64,000 nucleotides of DNA from the NCBI GenBank assembly GCA_965221555.1, contig OZ244895.1:2790001-2854000 (forward strand). Direction: 5' to 3'. The position numbers were made by a program, and so were the translations under genes. Shown one piece after another: positions 42,377 through 51,471 of this stretch (position 1 is the first letter of the stretch; every line of letters begins with the position of its first letter). Source of the stretch: JAJEAD01 sp965221555. Lineage in GTDB: Bacteria > Pseudomonadota > Gammaproteobacteria > HK1. A model generated the notes under the pieces. It saw only the letters and a program-made list of their open reading frames with translations. It was not told where the DNA came from and ran no database searches.

Positions 42377-44092
42377 TTATGCGAAGTCCGAGCGCCACAC
42401 TTGCACCGCGCGTTGGGCGAGATAGTGTTGACGCTTCTCCATGAACGCGAACGTCCATTCCTCGGGCGCCATCTCGGCGACCCGTCGCGTCAGCGCATAG
42501 GTGCTCTCTTCATACTTGGGACGTTTCTCCGAGTACGCGGCACTTCCCATACTGCGGTTGATAGCCGACTCGAGCAGCGTTGCGTTCCCGATTCGATCCA
42601 CGGCTGCCTGTGCCTCCTGGGCGGAGAACGCATCCGACCAGTGACCGGCTGGGTTCTGGGGGAGGATGTGTTCGATCGATGCTGGATCGGTCTCCGGGTC
42701 TCTCTCCCGTTCACTACCGTTGGCATCGTCCTCCAGACGGCAGAGGATGTACTTGAGGAGCTTGCGTTTCCGGGTGCCGACTGAATACGCCGCGAAGGTG
42801 GTCTCGAATGCGCCGTCGTCGACATAGATGGATTGGAGGTGTTGTGAGAAAACGGCACGAGGCCGTAGCACTGTCCCATCAAGAATGGCCTTCGCCGCTG
42901 CGTGATATGCGCCTTCCAGGGCATTCGGATTACGACCACTGATCAGGTATCTGAACGACACGACGCCGACCAGTTTCAGGATTCGATCAAAGTCATCCGG
43001 GGAGAACTTCTCCCAGGCGGCGAAGAGCACCGGCGTCACCTGTCGGGCGCGAAATAGGATCAGGTCCCGGACACACCACTTTGCCGTTGCCGTTGACCGG
43101 TCTCGCCAGTATTCGTGGTTTGCGTCGGAGAGCGCGGCGTACAGCTCCGCTCGCCTCTCCAGCGATTCAAGCAGATCGAAAACCTGATGCACAGTGTCGA
43201 TACGCTCGCGCACAAGTTTGAACAGCCGTTCCTTGCGGACCCTGGGCTCCTGGCAGAGAAGGTGGTAGCGCAGGAATTCGGAGAAGCGTTCTGCGGTGAC
43301 AGTGGCGATCAGGGCCTGCCAACGTCGCTGCAGCGCGTCCAGATCGGTTGGCACCCTTACCTTCGAAAAGAAATAGTTCTTCAACAGATCGGCTGCGGTC
43401 AGCTCCAGACCTCGTGCATTCAGCGTCTCGAACACGGTGTATGCGCTCAGCTCGTCCTCTACCGAGATGAGGATGAAGAGCAACTGTCGGGCGACCGTCT
43501 CGGAGAGGAGTCTGGCGAACGCCGCGCCGTCGTCCTTCAGGTCCTCGAGTGCGTCGAGCTTCTCCGTGAAATACGTAAAGCAACGCCAAAGCAGTGCGTT
43601 CGATCGCGCCAGACCGCGTGGATTAGGCGGATCCCGGAGCTGGACCAGATAGTCCTGGTAGAACGCGTCATCGGCCTCGCTTAGATTCAGGCGGCTGTGT
43701 TCGTTGAGAGATGCGGGATCTTTCTCTCCGACGAAGCGATTCCGAAGCTCCCTGGCACGCTCCTGGTTGTTCGCTGCATCAACTCCATGATCCGCCATCC
43801 GACCCAGCTTGGCGATCACGGCCAGAGCGAGAATTCCGATAGTGGCCATCCGCTGCTGACCGTCGATGATCGTGAACTTGCGGTCGCTGTCGCCCTTGAT
43901 CACCAGGGCGCCCATGTAGTGACGTGCTTCCGGCTCTCCACGAACATCAAGCACATCGTTCCAGAGATCTTCCCATTCCTCCTCCGTCCACGCGTAGTCG
44001 CGCTGATAGGGAGGCACGCGGTAGATCTTCCCGTTCCCGATCAGCTCCAGGTAGCTGACAGTGGCGGTGCTCAATACGTTGGTGAGGCTCAT
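42377..44092 (-). CDS. DUF262/DUF1524 protein, GmrSD-like
   Basis: A 571-residue protein. The N-terminal DUF262 domain (ParB/sulfiredoxin-like nucleotidase fold) has YRVPPYQRDYAW and the diagnostic FTIIDGQQRMATIGIL. A long helical middle follows. The C-terminal DUF1524 His-Me (HNH-like) nuclease has IEHILPQNPAGHW and RIGNATLLESAINRSMG. Relatives include the type IV restriction enzyme GmrSD, which cuts modified phage DNA. I start at ATG 44092, where conservation begins; an upstream in-frame ATG (44191) adds 33 unlikely residues. It is probably a phage defence gene. Confidence 0.88.
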   Translation of the reverse strand: MSLTNVLSTATVSYLELIGNGKIYRVPPYQRDYAWTEEEWEDLWNDVLDVRGEPEARHYMGALVIKGDSDRKFTIIDGQQRMATIGILALAVIAKLGRMADHGVDAANNQERARELRNRFVGEKDPASLNEHSRLNLSEADDAFYQDYLVQLRDPPNPRGLARSNALLWRCFTYFTEKLDALEDLKDDGAAFARLLSETVARQLLFILISVEDELSAYTVFETLNARGLELTAADLLKNYFFSKVRVPTDLDALQRRWQALIATVTAERFSEFLRYHLLCQEPRVRKERLFKLVRERIDTVHQVFDLLESLERRAELYAALSDANHEYWRDRSTATAKWCVRDLILFRARQVTPVLFAAWEKFSPDDFDRILKLVGVVSFRYLISGRNPNALEGAYHAAAKAILDGTVLRPRAVFSQHLQSIYVDDGAFETTFAAYSVGTRKRKLLKYILCRLEDDANGSERERDPETDPASIEHILPQNPAGHWSDAFSAQEAQAAVDRIGNATLLESAINRSMGSAAYSEKRPKYEESTYALTRRVAEMAPEEWTFAFMEKRQHYLAQRAVQVWRSDFA

Positions 44093-44321
44093 GATGTCGT
44101 CGGTCAGGTGGATCCGCGGTCGCGGTGGAGTTTGCCGATGGCTCAGGGAAATGCGGAAGCCCAAGATCGGGCGAGTCCGGTGGGGAGTCAAGTGTCCTGC
44201 ATGTTTTGCGGCCCGAGCGACAGAGCTGATCCACAGCGCCGCATAGCACGAGACAGGGGGGCCAGTGCGTTCCCGGTGGTCTTCGCTTACGGGGACGCGC
44301 GGCGGTGGGTCTGCACGTCAC

Positions 44322-44717
44322 TCACCCGAAGATGTCGTACAGCACGAGGCCCCAGACGGCCGCGCAGCCGACGAGGCTGACGAACACCGCTGCGCTGCCT
44401 GAGTCCTTGGCCTGCTTGGCAAGTGCGTGATCGTCGAAGGAGATGCGGTCGACCGTCGCCTCCACCGCCGTATTCAGCAGCTCGACGATGAGCACGAGCA
44501 GCACCACGCTGACGAGCAGCGCGATCTGCGTCGGCGTCGCCGGCAGCGCCACGGCGATCACTACGAGTACCGTCGCGAGCGCGAGCTCCTGCCGGAACGC
44601 CAATTCCTTGCGGAACGCGCTGACGAGACCCGCCATCGAGTGGCGCAGCGCACGCCAGATTCGAACCAGGCCCGCCTTGCTCTTGTGGGGACTCGCTCTT
44701 TCCTTGGATTGGTTCAT
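44322..44717 (-). CDS. dgkA: Diacylglycerol kinase
   Basis: Small trimeric membrane kinase of 131 residues that recycles diacylglycerol. Helix 1 region GLVSAFRKELAFRQELAL, the catalytic VELLNTAVEATVDRIS (Glu and Asn) and QAKDSGSAAVFVSLV are conserved. GGAGG lies 6 bp before the ATG. Confidence 0.96.
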   Translation of the reverse strand: MNQSKERASPHKSKAGLVRIWRALRHSMAGLVSAFRKELAFRQELALATVLVVIAVALPATPTQIALLVSVVLLVLIVELLNTAVEATVDRISFDDHALAKQAKDSGSAAVFVSLVGCAAVWGLVLYDIFG

Positions 44718-44791
44718 GCCGAACCTCCATCGGCCGCACGCCGCGACATGCGGGTGTGGATTGCATCATGGAAGTGACCCAGTTTTTTCAT
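44714..44791 (-). CDS. Possible 25-residue upstream peptide coupled to dgkA
   Basis: A frame starting MKKLGHFHDAIHTRMSRRA ends at a TGA that overlaps the dgkA ATG (ATGA). The overlap suggests translational coupling, but it has only a weak ribosome-binding site and no known family. Between 44820 and 44865 the upstream DNA is strikingly AT-rich and probably carries the promoter. Confidence 0.3.
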   Translation of the reverse strand: MKKLGHFHDAIHTRMSRRAADGGSA

Positions 44792-45004
44792 GCTCGTGTC
44801 GCCGGTGTTTGACGCCAGGATAGAAACGAAAAACCAATTTTCTATATAAAAATCAGTGTTTTGTAAGTATGCCCGAGAACACCCATGTCGCCACGACGCA
44901 CTTCGCCGGAGGCCGGTGGCTCCGAGCCTGTCCCGGCGAGAAGGCTGTGCCAAACCAGGGAGCCGGTACGACCCGGATGTCAGGGATGCGGTACCACCTC
45001 GAAG

Positions 45005-45796
45005 TCAGAGAGACGGCACGACCTCGATTTCGAACAGGCGGGGCCAATTCTTGCCGGTCACGAAGAGGCGTCCGGTGCTGGGATCGTAGGCGATGCCGTT
45101 CAACACCTCTTCGCGCGTTCTCCGGAACATCGGGGACAGGATTCCGCCGAGGTCGATCCATGCCTCGACCTCTCCGCTCTGCGGGGAGATGACGGCAATG
45201 CGATCGTCGTACCAGACGTTGGCGTAGATCCTGCCTTCGACGTATTCGAGTTCGTTCAGGCGCTTCACGGGAATTCCCTGCTCTCTCACTTCGAGGCGGC
45301 GCACTTCGGTGAAACCGGGCAGATCGAGAAAGCGCAGCGACGCGCTGCCATCGCTCATGATCAGATGTTCGCCGTCGAAAGTGAGGCCCCAGCCCTCCCC
45401 CGGATACTCGAAGCTTCCCATGGGCTCGAGGGTTTCGGGATCGTAGAGGAGCGCCAGACCCGCGCGCCAAGTGAGCTGGATCAGGGCGTTTCCGGCTAGT
45501 GCGAGCCCTTCGCCGAAGAGTTGGGAAGACAACCTTCGCTTCTTCACCACCCGGCCCGTCTCCAGCTCGACCCGGCGTAGGGTCGAGCGGCCGTAATCAC
45601 CGGTGCTCTCCAGCAGGGTGCCCCGGTCGAAGACCAGCCCCTGGGTGAAGGCTTCGCGATCGTGGGGGTACACATTGACCACCCGGTAGGAATGCAGGGT
45701 GGGCGCCGCGGCCGGAACCTTCAAATTCGGGCTCGCGAGCAGGCCGAGCGCCAACAGCGCAAGGGCTGCCGTCGGCGCCCCACGTTCAGCCCGCAC
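45005..45796 (-). CDS. Glutaminyl-peptide cyclotransferase (glutamine cyclotransferase type)
   Basis: A beta-propeller enzyme forming N-terminal pyroglutamate. From a GTG at 45796 it has 263 residues, with a hydrophobic N-terminal segment (ALALLALGLLASPNLKVPAAA) that looks like a signal. Conserved segments are YPHDREAFTQGLVFDRGTLLEST, GEGLALAGNALIQLTW, LIMSDGSASLRFLD, LNELEYVEGRIYANVW and VLNGIAYDPSTGRLFVTGKNWPRLFEI. It begins 8 bp after the ilvD stop. Confidence 0.92.
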   Translation of the reverse strand: MRAERGAPTAALALLALGLLASPNLKVPAAAPTLHSYRVVNVYPHDREAFTQGLVFDRGTLLESTGDYGRSTLRRVELETGRVVKKRRLSSQLFGEGLALAGNALIQLTWRAGLALLYDPETLEPMGSFEYPGEGWGLTFDGEHLIMSDGSASLRFLDLPGFTEVRRLEVREQGIPVKRLNELEYVEGRIYANVWYDDRIAVISPQSGEVEAWIDLGGILSPMFRRTREEVLNGIAYDPSTGRLFVTGKNWPRLFEIEVVPSL

Positions 45797-45804
45797 CGAA
45801 AGGG

Positions 45805-47487
45805 CTACTCGTCGGTCACGCAGCCTTCGGAGGCGTTCTTCACGTTCTTGATGTACTTGTAGAGGGTGCCCCGGGTCTCCTTGTAGGGCGGCATCTCCCA
45901 CGCCTCGCGCCGCCTCGCCAGCTCCTCGTCGTCGATCTCGACGCGAAGCTGGTTCGCCTCCGCGTCGATGGTGATGCGGTCGCCGTTTCGCACCAGCGCA
46001 ATCGGACCGCCCTCCTGCGCTTCCGGCACCACGTGACCGATGATGAAGCCGTGCGATCCCCCCGAGAAACGCCCGTCCGTGATCATCGCCACGTCGGAGC
46101 CGAGCCCGGCCCCCATGATCGCGGAAGTCGGTGTCAGCATCTCGGGCATGCCGGGTCCGCCCTTCGGCCCCTCGTAGCGGATGACGATCACCTGCCCCTT
46201 CTCGATCTCGCCGCGTTCAAGCGCCGCGAGCATGTCCTCCTCCGCATCGAATACGTTGGCGGGGCCTGAGAAGACCATGCCCTCCTTCCCGGTGATCTTG
46301 GCTACCGCGCCGCCGGGAGCGAGGTTCCCCCACAGGATGCGGATGTGTCCGGTCGCCTTGATGGGCTGACCGAGGGGATGGATGATGTCCTGGCCCGCGT
46401 CGAGCCCCGGCAGAGGTTCGAGGTTCTCCGCGATGGTGCGACCAGTGACGCTCAGGCAGTCTCCATGGATGAGGCCTTCTTCGAGGAGGTACTTCATCAC
46501 TCCCGGCACTCCGCCGACCGCGTGCAAGTCCTCCATCACGTACTTGCCGCTCGGCTTCAGGTCCGCGATGAAAGGCACCCGATCGCTTACCGCTTGGAAA
46601 TCGTCGATCCCGAGCGGCACCCCGGCCGCCCTCGCCATCGCGATGAGGTGAAGCACGGCGTTGGTGGAGCCGCCGAGCACCATCACCATCACCATCGCGT
46701 TCTCGAATGCCTCCCGGGTCATGATCCGGCTCGGCCGCAGATCCATCTCCAGCAGCCGCCGCACCGCGGCGCCCGCACGCCGGCACTCCTCGCGCTTGCC
46801 GGGGTCCGTCGCCGGTGTGCAGGAGCTGTAGGGAAGCGACATGCCCATCGCCTCGATCGCCGAGGACATGGTGTTCGCGGTGTACATGCCGCCGCAGGCG
46901 CCGGCCCCCGGACAGGCGTTGCGCACGATGTCGGAGAGGTCGTCCCGATCGATGTGCCCGGCGATGTACTGGCCGTAACTCTGGAAGGCGGACACGATGT
47001 CCACGACCTCGCCGCGCCGGGTCCGGCCCGCCCTGATGGTGCCTCCGTAGACCATGAGCGAGGGCCTGTCCACCCGCGAGAGCGCCATCATCACCCCCGG
47101 CATGTTCTTGTCGCAGCCGGGAATGACGATCGCGCCGTCGTACCACTGGCCGCGCGTGACGGTTTCGATGGAGTCCGCGATGAGGTCCCGGGACTGCAGC
47201 GAGAAGGACATGCCCTCGGTCCCCATCGACATGCCGTCGCTCACCCCGACAGTGTTGTAGCGCATGCCCTTGAGTCCGGCTTCTTCCACTCCCTCTTTCA
47301 CCCACTTCGCGAGATCGAGCAGATGCATGTTGCAACTGTTGCCCTCGAACCACACGCTCCCGATCCCGATCTGGGCTTTCTCGAAATCCGCGTCCGTGAA
47401 GCCGGTGGCGAAGAGCTGCGCCTGGGAGGCGGGCTGGGAAAGCGTTTGGGTGATGCGACGGCTGTGCCGGTTGAGCGCTTCGGGCAT
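45805..47487 (-). CDS. ilvD: Dihydroxy-acid dehydratase
   Basis: Fe-S enzyme of valine/isoleucine synthesis, 560 residues. Cluster cysteines are in GCDKNMPG and NACPGAGACGGMYTANTM; SDGMSMGTEGM, MVLGGSTNAVLHL and GSDVAMITDGRFSGGSHGF are conserved. The start is ATG 47487; the frame is open for 387 further codons upstream but only as an antisense shadow of puuD. It is transcribed divergently from puuD across 255 bp. Confidence 0.97.
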   Translation of the reverse strand: MPEALNRHSRRITQTLSQPASQAQLFATGFTDADFEKAQIGIGSVWFEGNSCNMHLLDLAKWVKEGVEEAGLKGMRYNTVGVSDGMSMGTEGMSFSLQSRDLIADSIETVTRGQWYDGAIVIPGCDKNMPGVMMALSRVDRPSLMVYGGTIRAGRTRRGEVVDIVSAFQSYGQYIAGHIDRDDLSDIVRNACPGAGACGGMYTANTMSSAIEAMGMSLPYSSCTPATDPGKREECRRAGAAVRRLLEMDLRPSRIMTREAFENAMVMVMVLGGSTNAVLHLIAMARAAGVPLGIDDFQAVSDRVPFIADLKPSGKYVMEDLHAVGGVPGVMKYLLEEGLIHGDCLSVTGRTIAENLEPLPGLDAGQDIIHPLGQPIKATGHIRILWGNLAPGGAVAKITGKEGMVFSGPANVFDAEEDMLAALERGEIEKGQVIVIRYEGPKGGPGMPEMLTPTSAIMGAGLGSDVAMITDGRFSGGSHGFIIGHVVPEAQEGGPIALVRNGDRITIDAEANQLRVEIDDEELARRREAWEMPPYKETRGTLYKYIKNVKNASEGCVTDE

Positions 47488-47742
47488 GACCTGCTCTCTG
47501 GTTTCGGGTTGCCTTCGAGGTTTGCCGATCGGCTCTCCGGCGTCAAGAACGCGAAGCGCAGTTCCCGTCATGTCCGTCACCGCGTTCACGTGACGCTCAG
47601 GCGTAACGACCCGACCTGGACCGGTTTGTAAAGGGAGAGGCGGCATATTCGCCTTACCGTACGAACGGGCGCGAAGAAGCGAAGCGCGGGAACGAGACGG
47701 TATCTGGAAAACGCGCCGGCGCCGGGCTATCGTCTCCGCGCC

Positions 47743-48525
47743 ATGGACCTGATCCCGACCATCGGCGTGTCCGCGTGCCGGAAGTTCCTGTCGCCCCACC
47801 CCTTTCACGCGGCGGGGGAGAAGTATCTCGTCGCGCTCTCGCGCGCTTCCCGGGGACTGCCCCTGATGATCCCCGCCCTCGGCGATGCGGTGGGGGTCGA
47901 CGATCTGCTTTCGCGTCTCGACGGGCTCTTTCTCACCGGCAGCCCCTCCAACGTCGAGCCCCATCACTATGCGGCGTCGAGGATCGACCGGGAGATTGAA
48001 CACGATCCCCACCGCGACGCCACCACCCTGCCGCTCATTCGGCGCGCAGTGGAATGCGAGGTGCCGCTCTTTGCGGTGTGCCGGGGCTACCAGGAGATGA
48101 ACGTCGCCTTCGGCGGCACCCTGCACCAGAAGGTGCAGGAGGTGGAGGGGTTGATGGACCACCGCGAGGACAAGTCGGCGCCTCTGGATTCGCAGTACGC
48201 GCCGGCGCACCCGGTGCGCCTCGAATCCGACGGATTCCTCGCCCGGCTCACGGGGCGCAACGAACTCGATGTCAACTCCCTCCACGCGCAGGGCGTCGAG
48301 CGCCTCGGGGCGGGGCTGCGGGTGGAAGCGCGCGCCCCCGACGGACTCATCGAGGCGTTTCGGGTGGAAGACGCTTCCACTTTCGCCTGCGGCGTGCAGT
48401 GGCATCCGGAGTGGAAGGTGCTCGACAACCCCGTCTCGCGAGCGCTCTTCGAAGCCTTCGGCGACGCATGCCGCGAGCGGGCGGCGGCACGGACGAGTCA
48501 TGTCCTCCATACCGCAGTGGTGTGA
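47743..48525 (+). CDS. puuD: Gamma-glutamyl-GABA hydrolase-like class I amidotransferase
   Basis: A 260-residue peptidase C26 member. GLFLTGSPSNVEP, nucleophile Cys in PLFAVCRGYQEMNVAFGGTL and the GVQWHPEW His-Glu pair are visible. With the adjacent glutamine-synthetase-like gene it suggests the gamma-glutamylated putrescine pathway. The 3' end overlaps the next gene by 26 nt. Confidence 0.9.
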   Translation: MDLIPTIGVSACRKFLSPHPFHAAGEKYLVALSRASRGLPLMIPALGDAVGVDDLLSRLDGLFLTGSPSNVEPHHYAASRIDREIEHDPHRDATTLPLIRRAVECEVPLFAVCRGYQEMNVAFGGTLHQKVQEVEGLMDHREDKSAPLDSQYAPAHPVRLESDGFLARLTGRNELDVNSLHAQGVERLGAGLRVEARAPDGLIEAFRVEDASTFACGVQWHPEWKVLDNPVSRALFEAFGDACRERAAARTSHVLHTAVV

Positions 48526-49834
48526 CGAGCACGACATCGAGGAGGTCGAGGCGTTCATGCCCGACATCTGCGGTGTCGCGCGCGGCAAGATCATGCCGGC
48601 GGAGAAGTACTGCGAAGACCTGGGAATCCACCTCCCCGAGCAGACCATTCTCCAGACGGTGACCGGCGACTACCCCGACGATCAACGCGCCGTGCGCCCC
48701 AACGACGGGGACATGGTGCTTCGGGCCGACCCCGACACCATTCGTCTCGTGCCCTGGGCGTCGGAGCCCACCGCGCAGGTCATTCACGACTGCTACTTCA
48801 CGAACGGTGAGCCGGTCGACATGACGCCGCGCTACGTGTTGCGCCGGGTGCTGGATCTCTACGCGGCCCGGGGCTGGCGGGCGGTGGTCGCTCCGGAACT
48901 CGAGTTCTATCTGGTGCGGCCGAATCCCGACTCGGACTACGCGCTGGAGCCGCCCGTCGGGCGCTCCGGTCGCGCCGAGAGCGGCCGGCAGTCCTACTCC
49001 ATCGACGCCCTGAACGAGTACGACCCCCTCATCGAGGACATTTACCGGTTCTGCGAGGAGCAGAACATCGAGCTCGACACCCTCATCCACGAGGCCGGCC
49101 CCTGCCAGCTCGAAGTGAACCTGATTCACGGCGATCCCCTGGATCTCGCCGACCAGGCCTTTCTCTTCAAGCGTACGGTGCGCGAAGCCGCGCTGCGCCA
49201 CGAGATGTACGCGACCTTCATGGCCCGGCCCATGGAAGACGAGCCGGGCAGCGCGATGCACCTGCACCAGAGCGTGGTCGGCGCGGAGACCGGCACCAAT
49301 CTCTTCGCCAACCCCGACGGCTCGCATTCGGAGCTCTTCTTCAGCCACGTCGCCGGCCTGCAGCGCCACCTCCCGGCCGCGATGTCGATCTTCGCCCCCA
49401 ACGTCAATTCCTACCGGCGCATCACGCGATACAGCTCCGCCCCCATCAACGTGCAGTGGGGCTACGACAACCGGACCGCGGGCCTGCGGATTCCTGAGGC
49501 GGAGCCCGAATCGACCCGCGTCGAGAACCGGGTGGGCGGCGCCGACGCCAATCCCTACCTCGCCATCGCGGCCTCGCTCGCGTGCGGCTATCTCGGCATG
49601 GTGGGCGGTCTCGAACCGGGCGAGCCGGTCGAGGGAAGCGCCTACGACCTGCCCTACGCGCTGCCCCGCAACCTCGAGGACGCGCTGCAGCGCCTGCGCG
49701 AGTGCGATGTCCTCCTCGATGTGCTCGGGCACCGCTTCGCGACCGCCTACAACGCGGTCAAGGAGTGCGAGTTCGAAGCCTACCAGCAGGTCATCAGCTC
49801 CTGGGAACGGGAATACCTGCTGCTGAACGTCTGA
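48500..49834 (+). CDS. puuA: Gamma-glutamylpolyamine synthetase-like (glutamine synthetase family)
   Basis: A 444-residue glutamine synthetase homologue. VAPELEFYLV and HEAGPCQLEVNL give metal-binding Glu residues, FMARPMEDEPGSAMHLHQSV the ammonia/ATP segment, and NRTAGLRIPEAEPESTRVENRVGGADANPYLAIAA the glutamate-binding and C-terminal signature. Adjacent puuD supports polyamine glutamylation over ammonia assimilation. The start is the ATG at 48500 within the puuD 3' end. Confidence 0.88.
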   Translation: MSSIPQWCDEHDIEEVEAFMPDICGVARGKIMPAEKYCEDLGIHLPEQTILQTVTGDYPDDQRAVRPNDGDMVLRADPDTIRLVPWASEPTAQVIHDCYFTNGEPVDMTPRYVLRRVLDLYAARGWRAVVAPELEFYLVRPNPDSDYALEPPVGRSGRAESGRQSYSIDALNEYDPLIEDIYRFCEEQNIELDTLIHEAGPCQLEVNLIHGDPLDLADQAFLFKRTVREAALRHEMYATFMARPMEDEPGSAMHLHQSVVGAETGTNLFANPDGSHSELFFSHVAGLQRHLPAAMSIFAPNVNSYRRITRYSSAPINVQWGYDNRTAGLRIPEAEPESTRVENRVGGADANPYLAIAASLACGYLGMVGGLEPGEPVEGSAYDLPYALPRNLEDALQRLRECDVLLDVLGHRFATAYNAVKECEFEAYQQVISSWEREYLLLNV

Positions 49835-49874
49835 CGCGGCGGCGCCCCGCGGTCCTTGCGTCAAGGCCCTTGCG

Positions 49875-49880
49875 TATAAT
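49875..49880 (+). promoter_or_regulatory. Consensus -10 element immediately upstream of argA
   Basis: A perfect TATAAT lies 18 bp before the TTG start at 49899. Only about 12 nt of leader would precede the TTG if transcription starts 7 nt downstream. A TTGCGT at 49856 is too close (13 bp) to be a good -35. Confidence 0.6.
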
Positions 49881-49898
49881 CACGCTTCCTCGGGCAGG

Positions 49899-51296
49899 TT
49901 GCACTTTCGCCGCATGACCAGACCGCTGGATGACCCGCGCACCTTCGTGCAGTGGTTTCGCAACTCGGCGCCCTACATCAACGCGCACCGGGGCCGCACC
50001 TTCGTGGTGCACTTCGGAGGCGAAGCGATCGAGAGCGGCACTTTCTCCGCCCTCATCCACGATTTCACGCTCCTCGACTCCCTTGGCATCCGGCTGGTGC
50101 TGGTGCACGGCTCCCGGCCGCAGATCGACGCCCGCCTCGCGGAGTCGGGCATTGCGTCCACATTCACTAACGGAACCCGCATCACCGGCGCGCGGGCGCT
50201 GCGATGCGCGGTGGAGGCGAATGCGGCGGCGCGCACTCGGGTGGAGACCCTGCTGTCGATGGGTCTGCCGAACTCGCCGATGGCGGGAGCGGGCATTCGC
50301 GTGAGCTCCGGCAACTTCCTCGTCGCCCGTCCGCTCGGAGTGCGCGACGGCGTCGACTTTCAACACACGGGAGAGCTGCGCCGAGTCGACACCGAGGCGA
50401 TTCGCGCCCACCTCGACCAGGGCTCGATCGTGCTCGTCTCACCGCTCGGATACTCCCCCTCCGGCGAGGTCTTCAACCTGCGGGCCGAGGAAGTCGCGCG
50501 CGACGTGGCCGCCGAGCTGCGCGCGGCGAAGCTCATATACCTGAGCGAGGATGCGCCGCTGCGCGACCCCGCCCGGTCTCCGATGCGAGAGCTGACCCTG
50601 CGCGAAGCGCGGGCCCTGCTCACGAGACGAGTTCGCGCCGGAGACGGCGACACCCTTCTGCTCGCCGCCGCGGTGCACGCGTGCGGCAACGGCGTCCAGC
50701 GCGTCCACCTGCTGGACCGTGGCACCGACGGCGCGCTGCTCCTGGAGCTGTTCACCCGCGACGGCATCTGCACCATGGTGAGCGCGGATGCCTACGACGC
50801 AACCCGCCGAGCCACCCTCGCCGACATCGGCGGCGTCCTGGAGCTCATCGCTCCCTTGCAGTCCGAGGGCTGGCTCGCGACGCGGTCCCGCGAGAACCTA
50901 GAGAGCGAGATCGACCACTACATCGTGGTGGAGCGGGACGGCGCGGTGATCGGCTGCGCCGCGCTCTTCTCGTATCCCGAGTCGGACATGGCCGAGCTCG
51001 CCTGCCTCGCGGTCGACGAAAGCTATCGCAACGCCGGCCGCGGCGACGTACTGCTCGAGGCGATCGAACGTGAGGCGCGGAGCACCGGAGCATCGCGTCT
51101 CTTCGTGCTCACCACCCGCGCCAGCCACTGGTTCAAGGAGCGCGAGTTCCGAGACGGAAACGTCGACGATCTCCCGCCCCCTCGCCGGCACGCCTACGAC
51201 GAGGCGAGGCGCTCGAAGGTGATGCTGAAGTCCCTGGCGGAGCGCCCCGGCGGCGCCCGCGAGGCATCAGTGGCGGCGGCCTCCTCGTTCCCGTGA
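49899..51296 (+). CDS. argA: Amino-acid N-acetyltransferase (N-acetylglutamate synthase)
   Basis: First enzyme of arginine synthesis: an N-terminal kinase-like domain (RTFVVHFGGEAIESG, GIRLVLVHGSRPQID) that binds arginine, and a C-terminal GNAT domain from about residue 310 (ELACLAVDESYRNAGRGDVLLEAIE). At 465 residues from TTG 49899 (GGGCAGG just upstream), or 460 from ATG 49914. Classical gammaproteobacterial form. It stands alone, followed by a repeat element. Confidence 0.95.
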   Translation: MHFRRMTRPLDDPRTFVQWFRNSAPYINAHRGRTFVVHFGGEAIESGTFSALIHDFTLLDSLGIRLVLVHGSRPQIDARLAESGIASTFTNGTRITGARALRCAVEANAAARTRVETLLSMGLPNSPMAGAGIRVSSGNFLVARPLGVRDGVDFQHTGELRRVDTEAIRAHLDQGSIVLVSPLGYSPSGEVFNLRAEEVARDVAAELRAAKLIYLSEDAPLRDPARSPMRELTLREARALLTRRVRAGDGDTLLLAAAVHACGNGVQRVHLLDRGTDGALLLELFTRDGICTMVSADAYDATRRATLADIGGVLELIAPLQSEGWLATRSRENLESEIDHYIVVERDGAVIGCAALFSYPESDMAELACLAVDESYRNAGRGDVLLEAIEREARSTGASRLFVLTTRASHWFKEREFRDGNVDDLPPPRRHAYDEARRSKVMLKSLAERPGGAREASVAAASSFP

Positions 51297-51315
51297 GTTC
51301 CTGACTCCTGAGCCT

Positions 51316-51452
51316 TTGGCCCGCAAGTTTCACCGATTCTCGACCGCTTCGGGCGCCAAAATGCCGTGATGGTGGGACACGCGGACCGAAAGACGCGTAA
51401 CGGCGAGCGTATTGGCGTCCGCGAGTTGAGAATTCGGTGAATTTTGAGGGTC
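51316..51452. repeat. Dispersed intergenic repeat, copy F (short form)
   Basis: About 137 bp between convergent argA and thrS. Its reverse complement shows the family blocks CACCGAATTCTCAACTCGCG, GACGCCAATACGCTCGCCGT, CGTCTTTCGGTCCGCG, CCATCACGGCATTTTGGCG and GAATCGGTGAAACTTGC. It lacks the central CGTACTCCGTCG...GTGTCGGCT block present in copies A, C and E. It may act as a bidirectional terminator. Confidence 0.8.
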
Positions 51453-51471
51453 AGCCCGCCGCCCACGGCGC

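Noticed and set aside
47488..48648. Long upstream in-frame extension of ilvD (387 codons).
   Set aside because: It is antisense to puuD and puuA; IlvD homology begins at 47487 with the normal N-terminus.
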